A stretch of 64,000 nucleotides of DNA from contig NZ_MSPW01000009.1 in assembly GCF_001955655.1 (NCBI RefSeq), positions 1 to 64,000 on the forward strand. The letters are read 5' to 3'. The stretch is from Viridibacillus arenosi. Its GTDB lineage: Bacteria > Bacillota > Bacilli > Bacillales_A > Planococcaceae. Position 1 is the first letter of the stretch. Each line of letters starts with the position of its first letter. This document shows, in pieces, positions 41,545-51,305 of the stretch. The notes under the pieces are model-generated. The model saw nothing but the letters and a program-made list of their open reading frames with translations. It did no database searches and had not been told where the DNA came from. A program made the translations under genes and the position numbers.

Positions 41545-42921
41545 TCACATTAATTTACTAATGAACATTGTTGCAATCCCAAGATAAATTAAAATACTTG
41601 TTATATCATTTAATGTTGTAATAAAAGGACCAGATGCAACTGCAGGGTCAATTTTCAGTCGGTGCATTAATAACGGTATAAAAGATCCTGCAATTGTTGC
41701 AACAACAATTGAACAACAAATAGCGGTCCCTACCAATACTCCTAAAAGCCACATGTGTTTCCAAAAGAACACAATACCAAATGCAATAGCACCACAAACA
41801 ACACCTGTAATTATGCCTGTGATTGCTTCTCGTAATAATAACTTCATCTTACTCTCTTCTTCAACATCACCAGTAGCAATCCCTCGAACAGCAACGGCTA
41901 ATGCTTGCGTTCCACTATTTCCTGACGTACCACCTATTAAAGGAATAAAAGCAGCAAGAATTGCCACTTTTTCTAATGTTCCAGTAAATAAATCTACCAA
42001 ATTAGCGGTTAACATGCCTAAAAATAATAATACAACAAGCCATGGCAAGCGTTTCTTCGCTGCAGCAAACGGGCTTTTGTCGAATGTCACCATATCTGAA
42101 ACCCCGGCTAATTTAGAGTAGTCATCTGACGCCTCTTCATCAATGACATCAATAATATCATCAACTGTAATGATACCCAGCATTTCGTTTTTTGAATTAA
42201 TAACAGGTACAGCTAAAAAGTTATAGTCCTTCATAATTTGCGCGACTGCCTCTTGATCGTCAGTTACATTAATACTTACAACACGATCATTCATTATTTG
42301 TCGTATTAATGTGTCTTCTTCTGCAATGATTAAGTCACGCAAAGAAATGACACCCGTTAAATGATTTGTATCATCGACAACAAATATATAATAAATCGTT
42401 TCTGCATCTGGCGCTGCGTTGCGTAAAATTGTCATCGCTGAACGAACGGTTGAGTTTTCAGGAATAGCGACATATTCTGTCGTCATTATAGAACCAGCTG
42501 TATATTCTGCATAGTACAGAAGTTCTTTAATATCCTGTGCCGAATCTTTATCCATAATTTTAAGGAAATGAGTGATTTGATCTTTATCTAATTCATTTAA
42601 AACGTCAACCGCATCATCGGTATACATGGCTGCTATCATTTGCGCTGCATACGTCGTATCCATTTCCTCTAAAATGCCTTTATATTCGTCATCATCGAGT
42701 TCAATAGCTTCAAAAATGTCAGCCATCTCTTTAGGGGAGAGATACTGATAGATAATCTGTCGTATGTCTGGTCCCACCTTCTCATAAAACTGTGCCTGAT
42801 CATACGGATGAAGTGCTAGAAACTCCTCGCGAAAATTATCTGTCTCTGAATTCTCCAGTAATTGACGTAGATGCTGCTCATCGAATTGTACTTCATCTTT
42901 TTCCTTTGTTTCTTCTATCAT
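41545..42921 (-). CDS. mgtE: Magnesium transporter MgtE
   Basis: 458 residues from ATG 42921, which follows GAGAGGAGGGG; an ATG 24 bases earlier lies before that site. Domain order is the normal MgtE one: N-domain helical superhelix (about 10-130), paired CBS domains (about 135-265, with TVRSAMTILRNAAPDAETIYYIFVVDD and FLAVPVINSKNEMLGIITVDDII), then five membrane helices including PLIGGTSGNSGTQALAVAVRG, the pore motif. Mg2+ binding to the N and CBS domains closes the pore. There is no M-box leader in the ~200 bp upstream. Confidence 0.95.
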   Translation of the reverse strand: MIEETKEKDEVQFDEQHLRQLLENSETDNFREEFLALHPYDQAQFYEKVGPDIRQIIYQYLSPKEMADIFEAIELDDDEYKGILEEMDTTYAAQMIAAMYTDDAVDVLNELDKDQITHFLKIMDKDSAQDIKELLYYAEYTAGSIMTTEYVAIPENSTVRSAMTILRNAAPDAETIYYIFVVDDTNHLTGVISLRDLIIAEEDTLIRQIMNDRVVSINVTDDQEAVAQIMKDYNFLAVPVINSKNEMLGIITVDDIIDVIDEEASDDYSKLAGVSDMVTFDKSPFAAAKKRLPWLVVLLFLGMLTANLVDLFTGTLEKVAILAAFIPLIGGTSGNSGTQALAVAVRGIATGDVEEESKMKLLLREAITGIITGVVCGAIAFGIVFFWKHMWLLGVLVGTAICCSIVVATIAGSFIPLLMHRLKIDPAVASGPFITTLNDITSILIYLGIATMFISKLM

Positions 42922-43104
42922 GCATGTCCCCTCCTCTCGACTCATTAAGTCAGTTAAAATAACACCTTACTATAATAGAGTGTAGACCTTCAAAAGAGCA
43001 ATTATTTTTTTAAAAAACTTTTTAATTTCAGTCTTTTGAACACCCCTAATACTAACATTCGGTAGTGCATTTTTACAAATAGCATATTTAAATTTCCCAG
43101 GAAA

Positions 43105-43140
43105 TCAAAAATAAGGTGCTTCTTTTAATAAAAGCACCTT
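43105..43140 (-). terminator. Terminator of the yjbL-relQ-nadK-rluA operon
   Basis: AAGGTGCTT pairs with AAGCACCTT (43113-43121, 43132-43140), followed by ATTTTTGA on the minus strand. Confidence 0.8.
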
Positions 43141-43147
43141 ACATTAA

Positions 43148-44047
43148 TTATTCTATTAGTAGTGATTGCATATCTTTTGGTAAACCTATTTGCCAGCTGT
43201 AAAATTGTTTCGTCACTGGATGATGTAACTGAAGCTCAACACAATGTAATGCTTGGCGATCGATTAAATTTCTATGGCCTCCATACAACGTATCTCCAAC
43301 AAGTGGATGTCCAATAAATGCCATATGTACACGAATTTGATGCGTACGTCCTGTGTGTAACTTTAAACGAATATGAGTAATTGCTTCTCCATCTAACCTT
43401 GTTCGTTTTAATACGACAACATCTGTGTGAGCAAACTGTCCATCACTTCGTACTTCACGTTCAATAATACTACCATCTTTACGCCCAATTGGAGCAATAA
43501 TTTCTTGCTGTTCTAACTCCAAATGGCCATGTACGATTGCTTCATAAGTCCGATGTATAGCATGTTTCTTTTGAGCTTCACTCATAAGATGGTGAACGTG
43601 GCGATGCTTAGCAATACACATAATTCCAGATGTATCTCTATCTAGACGCGTTACAATATGTACCGTTGAAGCTAAATCTTGCTGTTGTAAATGGGCAGCT
43701 ACAAAATTAGCAACACTACCTTTGGGATGATCGTGGGAAGGAATCGTATTTTGATAAGGTTGTTTAGCAATAACTAGCAGTTCATGATCCTCGAAAATGA
43801 CCTCGAGCTTCCCATCTTCAGGAACTAATCCCTTACTAATTTCTTCAGGAGGGAAGATGATTGTGACTAAATCATTCTTCTTTAGACTATGACGGACATT
43901 TTGCTCAATATCATTTACTAAAAGTTGTCCACCTTGAAATTTTATTGCTGTTAAAGCTCTCTTAGAAATCCCCCACATGGCAAGTGCATCTCTAAAAAGT
44001 TGGTCGTGCTCTACTTTAAAGGTTAAGCGATATCGTAAATCTTTCAT
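43148..44047 (-). CDS. RluA-family pseudouridine synthase (YjbO-like)
   Basis: 299 residues. An S4-like RNA-binding N-terminus (ISKRALTAIKFQGGQLLVND, about 27-46) is followed by the catalytic domain with HIVTRLDRDTSGIMCIAKHRH (catalytic Asp in RLDRDTSG), and GRTHQIRVHMAFIGHPLVGDTLYGG. Such enzymes isomerise uridines in rRNA or tRNA. It is last in an operon with nadK, one base from its stop. B. subtilis YjbO is the positional homologue. RNA target unknown. Confidence 0.92.
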   Translation of the reverse strand: MKDLRYRLTFKVEHDQLFRDALAMWGISKRALTAIKFQGGQLLVNDIEQNVRHSLKKNDLVTIIFPPEEISKGLVPEDGKLEVIFEDHELLVIAKQPYQNTIPSHDHPKGSVANFVAAHLQQQDLASTVHIVTRLDRDTSGIMCIAKHRHVHHLMSEAQKKHAIHRTYEAIVHGHLELEQQEIIAPIGRKDGSIIEREVRSDGQFAHTDVVVLKRTRLDGEAITHIRLKLHTGRTHQIRVHMAFIGHPLVGDTLYGGHRNLIDRQALHCVELQLHHPVTKQFYSWQIGLPKDMQSLLIE

Positions 44048-44048
44048 A

Positions 44049-44852
44049 TTATTTCAAATCACTATCGATAAAAGAATCATGTACACGTTGCCAAAATGGG
44101 AATGCTCTAAAGCGAGCAAATCTCACCTTTTCCTTCGCAACTTTGTACTGAATTGATTTTACATTTTTATGCAATAACTGTACATGATCGACTGTAACCA
44201 TAAAGTCTTTAGCCTTCACTGGTTTTAGCACGCAACTATGATGTGCCGGTAACACTAATGAAGATCCGACTGTACGAAAAACGCGATTATTAATAGATGC
44301 CATTTCAGTCACTTGAATAGCTTCTATTGATGGATGTAAAATGGCACCACCAAGTGCCTTATTGTAAGCTGTACTTCCTGAAGGTGTAGAAACACAAAGT
44401 CCATCTCCACGGAAGCGTTCAAATGGTTTCCCATTTAATTCAACGTCCATTACTAATGTTACTTCTGGGGATTTAACTGTAGATTCATTCAAAGCTAAAT
44501 AAGTGTAATTTTCATCTGAATTTTGATAATTAATCACAACTTCTAATAGGGGATAATCGATTACATTATAGTCATTCTTTGCTATAGAGATAACCAATTT
44601 CTCGATTTCAATTGGCTTCCAGTCAGCATAAAAACCTAGATGCCCCGTATGGATACCTACAAATGCAACATCTGATAATATATGGCTATATCGATGAAAT
44701 GCATGTAACAGTGTACCATCTCCACCAATCGACAACACGATATCTGGCTTTTCTTCATCTATTTCTAATCCAAAATCAGTTAAGTACGAGATAGCTCTTT
44801 CCATTAATTCATTTGATTGTGGATCATTACGTGATTGAACGGCAAATTTCAT
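44049..44852 (-). CDS. nadK: NAD kinase
   Basis: 267 residues. The nucleotide motif [15 protein letters not shown] (about 42-56), LNEST and [23 protein letters not shown] segments define ATP-NAD kinases, which make NADP. Catalytic Asp is in GGDGT. Its ATG overlaps the relQ stop by four bases. Operon with relQ and the RluA gene, as in B. subtilis yjbM-N-O. Confidence 0.95.
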   Translation of the reverse strand: MKFAVQSRNDPQSNELMERAISYLTDFGLEIDEEKPDIVLSIGGDGTLLHAFHRYSHILSDVAFVGIHTGHLGFYADWKPIEIEKLVISIAKNDYNVIDYPLLEVVINYQNSDENYTYLALNESTVKSPEVTLVMDVELNGKPFERFRGDGLCVSTPSGSTAYNKALGGAILHPSIEAIQVTEMASINNRVFRTVGSSLVLPAHHSCVLKPVKAKDFMVTVDHVQLLHKNVKSIQYKVAKEKVRFARFRAFPFWQRVHDSFIDSDLK

Positions 44853-45529
44853 AGGTTTTCATGAGCTCCCTTCGAATTATCCTCTCTAACTTTTGGATTT
44901 GAAGCCTCTTTGTATTCGGTAAAATACTTTTGAGCTTCCTGTATCTCCTCGCGAATTAAAGACATTTCCTCATCTAATCGGAACGCTGCCTCTGCTGCGC
45001 TTTGTAGGCGATTTTTTATTTCCTCAGGAAAAATCCCTTTATACTTATAGTTCAATGAATGCTCAATAGATGCCCAGAAGTTCATTGCAAGTGTTCTAAT
45101 TTGAATTTCAGCTAAAATCTTTTTCTCACCTTGAATTGTTCCGACAGGATATTCAATTATCATATGATAAGAACGATATCCGCTAACTTTTACATTGGTG
45201 ATATAATCTCTTTCTTCTACAACTGTTAAATCATTGCGCTGTCTTAATAATTCAATAACAGTAGGAATTTCATCCACGAATTGACACATGATACGTACCC
45301 CTGCAATATCTTGTAACTCATGCGCTAGCATATCTGACGGTTCAAAGACTAGACCTTTTTCTAACGTCTTGTCATAAATACTTGCAAGTGGTTTCACCCT
45401 ACCTGTTACAAATTCTATTGGTGACGTTTCATTTGATTTTTCGAACTGTGCGCGCATTCCTTTTAGCTTAATTTTCAATTCATCCACTGCTTGCTTATAG
45501 GGCTGTAAAAAGCGGTCCCATTGTCCCAT
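44849..45529 (-). CDS. relQ: Small alarmone (p)ppGpp synthetase RelQ (YjbM)
   Basis: 226 residues, the length of single-domain synthetases. It transfers pyrophosphate from ATP to GDP or GTP. RelA/SpoT synthetase motifs: [49 protein letters not shown] and [25 protein letters not shown]. There is no hydrolase or TGS domain. AGGGGGA precedes the ATG; next gene nadK overlaps its end by four bases. Confidence 0.95.
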   Translation of the reverse strand: MGQWDRFLQPYKQAVDELKIKLKGMRAQFEKSNETSPIEFVTGRVKPLASIYDKTLEKGLVFEPSDMLAHELQDIAGVRIMCQFVDEIPTVIELLRQRNDLTVVEERDYITNVKVSGYRSYHMIIEYPVGTIQGEKKILAEIQIRTLAMNFWASIEHSLNYKYKGIFPEEIKNRLQSAAEAAFRLDEEMSLIREEIQEAQKYFTEYKEASNPKVREDNSKGAHENL

Positions 45530-45540
45530 GATAAGTCCCC

Positions 45541-45936
45541 CTAATCTTCTCGGGATTCGTTCAATATTTCTGCAAAGGCTTCTTCAACAGCTGTTGAAAA
45601 GTCTTCTCCATAATTATGATTTCCTTCAATATTAAATATAAGTGCGTTTAATTCATCCTGGAAGTTCACTAATTCAGTTTGTCCATTCCCCCAAGTTAAT
45701 ATTGGCTCAAAATCAGACTGTAATGTTTTGACTAAAAGTGGCCAAATAGCTTGTGGGAATTTTATGTAATGGTAGTCTTCCCCTGCATCCATTAAATAGA
45801 TAAAAGCCATGGCGTCTGAATCAGTAATAACCTGACCTGCAGCTCGCCATTCCAAATCAGGTGTTTCTCCGCATATTTGTAAATGAATTTGTTTTTCTAA
45901 TTGTGATCCATTTTCTACTGTATATGTTTTACGCAA
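45541..45936 (-). CDS. yjbL: UPF0738 family protein (YjbL-like)
   Basis: 131 residues from TTG 45936 with GAAAGGAAG upstream. Segments DSDAMAFIYLMDAGEDYHYIKFPQAIWPLLVKTL and FQDELNALIFNIEGNHNYGEDFSTAVEEAF match UPF0738/YjbL, a small soluble Bacillus protein of unknown function. First gene of the relQ operon, 11 bases before relQ, so its function may relate to that operon (inference). Confidence 0.85.
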   Translation of the reverse strand: MRKTYTVENGSQLEKQIHLQICGETPDLEWRAAGQVITDSDAMAFIYLMDAGEDYHYIKFPQAIWPLLVKTLQSDFEPILTWGNGQTELVNFQDELNALIFNIEGNHNYGEDFSTAVEEAFAEILNESRED

Positions 45937-46109
45937 AGCCTATCTTCCTTTCCGTGAATCTTCTATCATTTTATCATAGTAAGCCTCATTACTACCCACT
46001 TTTTCGGAGAATTGTTGTGCTTTTCCCCATTTCGACAATCATTGCAATGCAGTCTATACTTCACCTATAATTAATTTATAAGAATTTATAAAAAGAGAGG
46101 GTGATTGGT

Positions 46110-46697
46110 ATGGCACAACAACTAGAAATTGAGTTTAAAAACCTACTTTCGAAAGAGGAATATGAAGCCCTTTGTAATACTTTTGCTATTCCAAATGAAG
46201 ATTTTCACGAACAAGCAAATCATTATTTTGATACACCAGATTTTCGATTAAAGAAAGCACGTTCAGGTTTACGAATACGCGAAGTTCAAAACCGCTTTGA
46301 ATGCACACTAAAAGAACCAGCATCTGGTATTGGGTTATTGGAAACAACGGATTTATTAACTGAGGAGCACGTGAATGAAGTGCTAAATGGGGCTACTCTA
46401 AAAGCAGATGAAGTAGATACCCGATTAAAAAAACTTCAGATTAACCCCACAGATTTACAACTATTAGGTACACTTTTTACAAAGCGTGCCGAAATAAAAT
46501 ATAATGGCGGACTTCTCGTTTTCGACCATTCTCGCTATTTAGACACTGATGATTATGAACTAGAATTTGAAGTGACAAATGAGAAGTTAGGTAGAACATT
46601 ATTCGAGGAATTTTTAGCAAAACATACTATTCCTGTTAGAATAGCTGATAAAAAAATTGCTCGCTTCATGGCCGCCGTCAATAAGAAAAGAGGTTAA
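46110..46697 (+). CDS. yjbK: CYTH-domain protein (YjbK-like)
   Basis: 195 residues from ATG 46110, nine bases after GAGAGGG. The CYTH signature ExExK appears as LEIEFKNLL (E5, E7, K9 region), followed by alternating charged strands: NHYFDTPDFRLKKARSGLRIRE, FECTLKEPASG and EVTNEKLGRTLFEEF. Members hydrolyse triphosphates (thiamine- or inorganic-triphosphate) within a beta tunnel. Divergent from yjbL-relQ and followed by the lytic transglycosylase gene. Confidence 0.93.
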   Translation: MAQQLEIEFKNLLSKEEYEALCNTFAIPNEDFHEQANHYFDTPDFRLKKARSGLRIREVQNRFECTLKEPASGIGLLETTDLLTEEHVNEVLNGATLKADEVDTRLKKLQINPTDLQLLGTLFTKRAEIKYNGGLLVFDHSRYLDTDDYELEFEVTNEKLGRTLFEEFLAKHTIPVRIADKKIARFMAAVNKKRG

Positions 46698-46700
46698 TAG

Positions 46701-47477
46701 ATGGATATCTCAGCTTTAAAAACGCTCTTAGAAATTCAAGGTCTTCAATCCATGGGATCGACTAGCTTATCAGCCACTGATTCATCATCTTCTTCATCTA
46801 ATATGTTTACTCAATTAATGAATGAAATGATGACTTCATCAACATCTCAAAACGCCCCTTCACAATTACTAGGCTTAACAAATTCAGTATCGGGCTCAAG
46901 CAATTCTTATGCTGCATTATTAGGTAGTGGATTAATGGGTTCTTCAACAACGAGCTCGGATAATGCACTTTCGAGCTTGTACTATAACGGTACTTCTCCT
47001 ATATATAGACCAACTTCGGTGTCTAATAATACATATAGTACAACACCTTTAAATCCAGTATTAACAGGTTACACCGCGGGACCTACTAATGTCACTTCAA
47101 ATACGCAATATGATGCCATTATAAAAAAAGCATCTGAAACTTATGGTATTCCTGAAAAAATGATTAAATCTGTGATTAAACAAGAATCTAATTTTAATAA
47201 CTCTGTCGTTAGCCATGCAGGGGCTGCTGGCCTTATGCAATTAATGCCTGGTACAGCCAAATTCCTTGGTGTCTCAAATGTCTTTGACCCAGAACAAAAC
47301 ATTATGGGCGGTACGAAATATTTGAAACAAATGTATGATAAATTCGGTGGTGATATGAATCTAATGTTAGCTGCATATAATGCTGGGCCTGGTAATGTTT
47401 CTAAATATAATGGTATTCCACCATTTAAAGAGACGACGAATTATGTTACTAAAATCATGAATAGCTATCAAGCTTAA
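46701..47477 (+). CDS. yjbJ: SLT-type lytic transglycosylase (YjbJ-like)
   Basis: 258 residues. A low-complexity Ser/Thr/Asn-rich N-terminus (about 15-125) is followed by a soluble lytic transglycosylase domain: MIKSVIKQESNFNNSVVSHAGAAGLMQLMPGTAKFLG (catalytic Glu in KQESNF), then NIMGGTKYLKQMYDKFGGDMNLMLAAYNAGPGNV. It cleaves glycan strands of peptidoglycan. There is no standard signal peptide, so export would need another route. The start is three bases after the yjbK stop. A terminator follows. Confidence 0.92.
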   Translation: MDISALKTLLEIQGLQSMGSTSLSATDSSSSSSNMFTQLMNEMMTSSTSQNAPSQLLGLTNSVSGSSNSYAALLGSGLMGSSTTSSDNALSSLYYNGTSPIYRPTSVSNNTYSTTPLNPVLTGYTAGPTNVTSNTQYDAIIKKASETYGIPEKMIKSVIKQESNFNNSVVSHAGAAGLMQLMPGTAKFLGVSNVFDPEQNIMGGTKYLKQMYDKFGGDMNLMLAAYNAGPGNVSKYNGIPPFKETTNYVTKIMNSYQA

Positions 47478-47526
47478 TAAGACAGCAGCCGTTGTTGTCT
47501 TATAATTTCATATCAAGTCACTCTTA

Positions 47527-47565
47527 GAATCGACATATAACTTAGAATTATGTCGATTTTTTTTT
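47527..47565 (+). terminator. Terminator of yjbK-yjbJ
   Basis: AATCGACATA (47528-47537) pairs with TATGTCGATT (47549-47558), then T run. Confidence 0.85.
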
Positions 47566-47729
47566 GATTAAATTTCCTTGAAGGCACGATTTTTCATAGT
47601 AGCCATACACTTTTTCTGACTTTTTTATTAAACTATATGAAAAAAGTAATGTAATTTAATCGATTTGTTTGAGAAAAAACGTTTAGGTTGATAGAATAGA
47701 ATTACAGCTAAAGCAAAGGAGCATCATCA

Positions 47730-48131
47730 ATGACGCAAAAACCTATTATTCCTTATGAGGAAATTGGCGAAGAAACACTATCAAAAATGATTAAGATTTT
47801 CTACTCCAAAGTCGCTAAAAATCCGAAGCTAAAGCCGATATTTCCTGATGATTTAACTGAAACTGCCCGCAAGCAAATTCAATTTCAAACTCAATATTTA
47901 GGTGGTCCAAATCTTTTTACTGAAGAGCATGGGCATCCAATGATGAGAGCCCGCCATATGCCCTTCAAAATTACACCTGAACGTGCACAAGCATGGTTAG
48001 AATGTATGGCTGAAGCTATGGATGAAGTTGGATTGGATGGAAAGATTCGAGAAATATACTATAAACGACTCGTCCTTACAGCGCACCACATGATTAATTC
48101 ACCTGATAACGACGAGGAGGTATTAGAGTGA
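47730..48131 (+). CDS. yjbI: Truncated haemoglobin, group II (YjbI-like)
   Basis: 133 residues, normal for trHbO. Key segments: IKIFYSKVAKNPKLKPIFPDD, QIQFQTQYLGGPNLFTEEHGHPMMRARHMPFKITPERAQAWLECM with the proximal haem His in RARHMPF, and VLTAHHMINS. It binds O2 or peroxide, and in B. subtilis works with YjbH under oxidative or nitrosative stress. AAAGGAGCATC precedes the ATG; the yjbH GTG overlaps its stop by four bases. Confidence 0.93.
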   Translation: MTQKPIIPYEEIGEETLSKMIKIFYSKVAKNPKLKPIFPDDLTETARKQIQFQTQYLGGPNLFTEEHGHPMMRARHMPFKITPERAQAWLECMAEAMDEVGLDGKIREIYYKRLVLTAHHMINSPDNDEEVLE

Positions 48132-48937
48132 ATAATATTCAGATAATGCCGGCACCGCCTTCGCATACTACTCTGAGTAGACCGATTGAGCTTTATGTAT
48201 TCATTGATCCGCTTGCTCCAGACAGTTGGGATTTACAAGCAATTATCCGTAAGCTTCAAGTAAATTATAATCAGTACTTTACTTTACGATTTGTTCTTAG
48301 TACAGAATTAGCTTCACTTAACGTCGCTTGCCAACGTGTAAATAGCTGTAATAGTGAATATGAAGAAATTGATGTCTCTCATCCTGTTCTTCCTTCAATC
48401 GCAGTAAAGGCTGCTGAATTACAAGGGAAAAAAGCTGGCTATCGCTACCTGATGAAATTGCAAGAATATGTCTTGTTGAATACAAAAAACGTCCGTTCAC
48501 GCTCGACTTTAGTCGAAATTGCCAAAGAAGCCAAACTAGATATTCAAGAGTTCCAAACAGACTTCCAGTCGTTGGAAGCGTCTCGTGCATTTCAAAGTGA
48601 CTTATGCATTACGCGCGAAATGGATGTAGAAGAAGTACCAAGCTTCGTTTTCTTTAATGAAAATATTGAAGATGAAGGTTTAAAAGTTAGTGGAAATTAT
48701 TCATATGAAGTTTATGAACAAATATTAGAAGAATTATTAGACGGTGAACTTATTTGTCAACAACCTCCATCAGTAGAAGAATTATTTAAACGGTATCATA
48801 CATTAACAACTAAAGAAGTAGCATCAATTTATAATATTACTGAACAAACTGCTGACCGAGAGTTAAAAAAGAAAATGCTACAACAAAAAGTCGACCGCAT
48901 CAATTATGAAGAATCATCGCTGTGGCGTTTAAAATAA
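48128..48937 (+). CDS. yjbH: YjbH/SpxH-type Spx adaptor, without the CxxC motif
   Basis: 269 residues from GTG 48128, overlapping yjbI. DsbA-like fold; in B. subtilis this protein binds Spx and hands it to ClpXP. Conserved parts: IELYVFIDPLAPDSWDL (about 21-37), AVKAAELQGKKAGYRYLMKLQE, and DEGLKVSGNYSYEVYEQILEELL. In family members the DPLCPxCW-type motif carries the redox cysteines; here it is DPLAPDSW, with both Cys replaced, and the N-terminal Cys/His segment is missing too. So zinc or thiol sensing at this site is not possible here. A terminator follows. Confidence 0.92.
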   Translation: MNNIQIMPAPPSHTTLSRPIELYVFIDPLAPDSWDLQAIIRKLQVNYNQYFTLRFVLSTELASLNVACQRVNSCNSEYEEIDVSHPVLPSIAVKAAELQGKKAGYRYLMKLQEYVLLNTKNVRSRSTLVEIAKEAKLDIQEFQTDFQSLEASRAFQSDLCITREMDVEEVPSFVFFNENIEDEGLKVSGNYSYEVYEQILEELLDGELICQQPPSVEELFKRYHTLTTKEVASIYNITEQTADRELKKKMLQQKVDRINYEESSLWRLK

Positions 48938-48947
48938 ATTATATATA

Positions 48948-48987
48948 GGCTAGTAACGATCTATTTTATCGTTGCTAGTCTTTTTTA
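48948..48987 (+). terminator. Terminator of yjbI-yjbH
   Basis: CTAGTAACGAT pairs with ATCGTTGCTAG, followed by TCTTTTTT. Confidence 0.85.
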
Positions 48988-49072
48988 ATTTCTATTAGAA
49001 ATCTTGCTAATTGTATGTAAGAACTAGTTAACATGTTGATGATAGTTACCGGTTAATAGAAAATAACAAAAT

Positions 49073-49106
49073 AAAAGAGGCGCCTCTACGAGAGACGCCT
49101 TCTTTT
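49073..49106. terminator. GC-rich hairpin between convergent yjbH and pepF
   Basis: AAAGAGGCGCCTCT pairs with AGAGACGCCTTCTTT (49074-49104). It probably acts as an extra terminator. The remaining bases 49107-49382 contain no gene. Confidence 0.6.
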
Positions 49107-49382
49107 CACAAAGGGGATGGGAGAAATGTTCACGTTCAAACAAAGGGGTGTATGTTTGTTTGTGATTTATTTCACATCTAACACTTTAGCATGGAAAAAA
49201 TGATATAGCAATGCTTCAGAATTGAATTCACAAAGTTGTCATAAGGAAAGCGTTTGCAAGTGGTAATAAGTCTTTTAAACTTCAAATTGACATGGTTTTG
49301 TCGAGTCTTGTTAATATTTTTTATAGTTTTCCACCCGAAAATTACTTATCTTTTCATATCACTATATAGAATGATTCCAAAT

Positions 49383-49420
49383 TAAAAAACCGAGGGGAAT
49401 TATTTCCACCTCGGCCTTTT
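49383..49420 (-). terminator. Terminator of pepF
   Basis: CCGAGG / CCTCGG (49390-49395, 49409-49414) with TTTTTTAATT following on the minus strand. Confidence 0.8.
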
Positions 49421-49432
49421 AAACATTAATTA

Positions 49433-51250
49433 TTAAACGTCTAGAAGTTTTTCTAGTTCCTCTAAGTTTTTCTCGAATACTTTGCAAGCTTCTTCGATAG
49501 GCTCAGCAGATTCCATATTAACACCCGCCGCTTTTAATACTTCAATTGGGAAGTCTGAACATCCCGCTTTTAAGAAATTGTTAATATAACGATCTACTGC
49601 AGGTTGTCCTTCTTCAAGGATTTGAGCACTTAAAGCAGTAGCAGCACTCTTACCTGTTGCATATTGGTAGACATAATAGTTGTAGTAGAAGTGAGGGATA
49701 CGTGCCCATTCTAGACCAATCTCTTCGTCCACAACAATGTCGTCACCATAATATTGTTTATTTAGATTATAGTAGACTTCCGTCATTTTTTCTGCTGTTA
49801 GCGCTTCCCCATTTTGATCAAGTTGATGAATAATATGTTCAAATTCAGCAAACATTGTTTGGCGGAAAATTGTACCACGGAATCCTTCTAACCAGTGATT
49901 TAATATATAAATACGTTGTTGTGGATCTTCAATCGTATTTAATAAATGATGGTTTAATAACTCTTCGTTACATGTTGATGCAACTTCTGCTACGAAAATA
50001 GAATAGTTACCGTATACGAACGGTTGGTTGTTACGAGTGAAATAACTATGGACACTATGTCCAAATTCATGAACAAGAGTAAATAGATTATCTAAATTAT
50101 TTTGCCAGTTCATCAGAATATAAGGATTCGTACCATATGCACCTGAAGAATATGCGCCACTTCTCTTCCCTTTGTTTTCAAGTACATCTACCCAGCGATC
50201 CTCTAAACCTTGTTTCACAATACTTACATACTCATCACCAAGTACTTCAAAGCTTTTTAACATATGATTTTTTGCTTCTTCATATGGCATATCCACTTTT
50301 GATTCTTGTACAAGTGGTGTATATATATCCCACATATGAAGTTCATCGACACCCAATACCTTTTTGCGCAGCGCAATATAACGATGCATTAAAGGTAAAT
50401 ACTTATGAATTGTCGAGATAAGTTGATCATACACTTTTTCCGGGATATGATTTGCAGCCATTGCTGACTGACGAGCTGATTCATATTTGCGAATACGCGC
50501 ATTGACATTATCACCTTTAACATTACCAGCAAGGGTCGTTGCAAATGTGTTACGGAATTCTCCGTACGTTTTATACATTGCTCGGAATGCCGCTTCACGT
50601 ACTTTGCGATCGCCACTTTCTAAGAAATGTGTATAATTCCCATGTGTTAGTTGAACTTGATGACCATTTTCATCTTCAATCGTAGGGAACTGTAAATCAG
50701 CGTTATTTAATGTACTAAATGTTTCAGATGATGCACCTGTTACTTCTGACAACTGTGCAAGGATTGCCTCTTGCTCCGCTGGCAAAATATGTGGACGTCC
50801 AATGTTAATTTCAACCAATTCTTGTCTGTATAATTGAAGTTCCTCATTTTCAGCTAAAAATTGTTCAATTATTTTTTCATCTAACGCTAGAATTTCAGGT
50901 GTTAAAAATGACAGACCAGTTGAAACTTTCGCATAAAGTGATTTGCAACGACTGTCCATTGCTTGATAGAAACTGTTCGCTGTGTCTTGATCCAATCGCA
51001 TATGTGAATATGTGTAAAGACGCATTAATTTTGAATACAATTTATCTCGGTATTGTAAAACCGCTAAAAGTGCCTGTGCACCGTTTTCAATTGTACCTTG
51101 ATAAGATGCAGCATTTTCACTCAAAGCACTAATATCCTTAAACTCTGCTTCCCAAGCTTCGTCTGTCTCAAAAATATCTTCAAGACGCCAAGTTAGTTCA
51201 ACAGGTACCTCTTGTCTTGTTAATACTTTTTGTTCTGATTTCGTTGTCAT
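49433..51250 (-). CDS. pepF: Oligoendopeptidase F (M3 family)
   Basis: 605 residues. The zinc motif HEFGHSVHSYF (HExxH) lies near 390, followed 25 residues later by the Glu in AEVASTCNE, as in M3 peptidases. The N-terminal ~190 residues form the regulatory helical domain (ENAASYQGTIENGAQALLAVLQY). It cleaves short peptides inside the cell, so it would process peptides taken up by the Opp system encoded nearby. ATAGGAGGTCATAAA precedes the ATG. It is in the same order as B. subtilis pepF-coiA-mecA. Confidence 0.95.
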   Translation of the reverse strand: MTTKSEQKVLTRQEVPVELTWRLEDIFETDEAWEAEFKDISALSENAASYQGTIENGAQALLAVLQYRDKLYSKLMRLYTYSHMRLDQDTANSFYQAMDSRCKSLYAKVSTGLSFLTPEILALDEKIIEQFLAENEELQLYRQELVEINIGRPHILPAEQEAILAQLSEVTGASSETFSTLNNADLQFPTIEDENGHQVQLTHGNYTHFLESGDRKVREAAFRAMYKTYGEFRNTFATTLAGNVKGDNVNARIRKYESARQSAMAANHIPEKVYDQLISTIHKYLPLMHRYIALRKKVLGVDELHMWDIYTPLVQESKVDMPYEEAKNHMLKSFEVLGDEYVSIVKQGLEDRWVDVLENKGKRSGAYSSGAYGTNPYILMNWQNNLDNLFTLVHEFGHSVHSYFTRNNQPFVYGNYSIFVAEVASTCNEELLNHHLLNTIEDPQQRIYILNHWLEGFRGTIFRQTMFAEFEHIIHQLDQNGEALTAEKMTEVYYNLNKQYYGDDIVVDEEIGLEWARIPHFYYNYYVYQYATGKSAATALSAQILEEGQPAVDRYINNFLKAGCSDFPIEVLKAAGVNMESAEPIEEACKVFEKNLEELEKLLDV

Positions 51251-51305
51251 ATTTTATGACCTCCTATTGTAAATACGTTGAGAAACAAATACCTTTATTA
51301 TTTTC

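Noticed and set aside
49230-49300. Possible catabolite-response-like site near AAAGCGTTTGCAAG
   Set aside because: Only a partial match to the cre consensus, and it is between two convergent gene ends where no promoter is needed.
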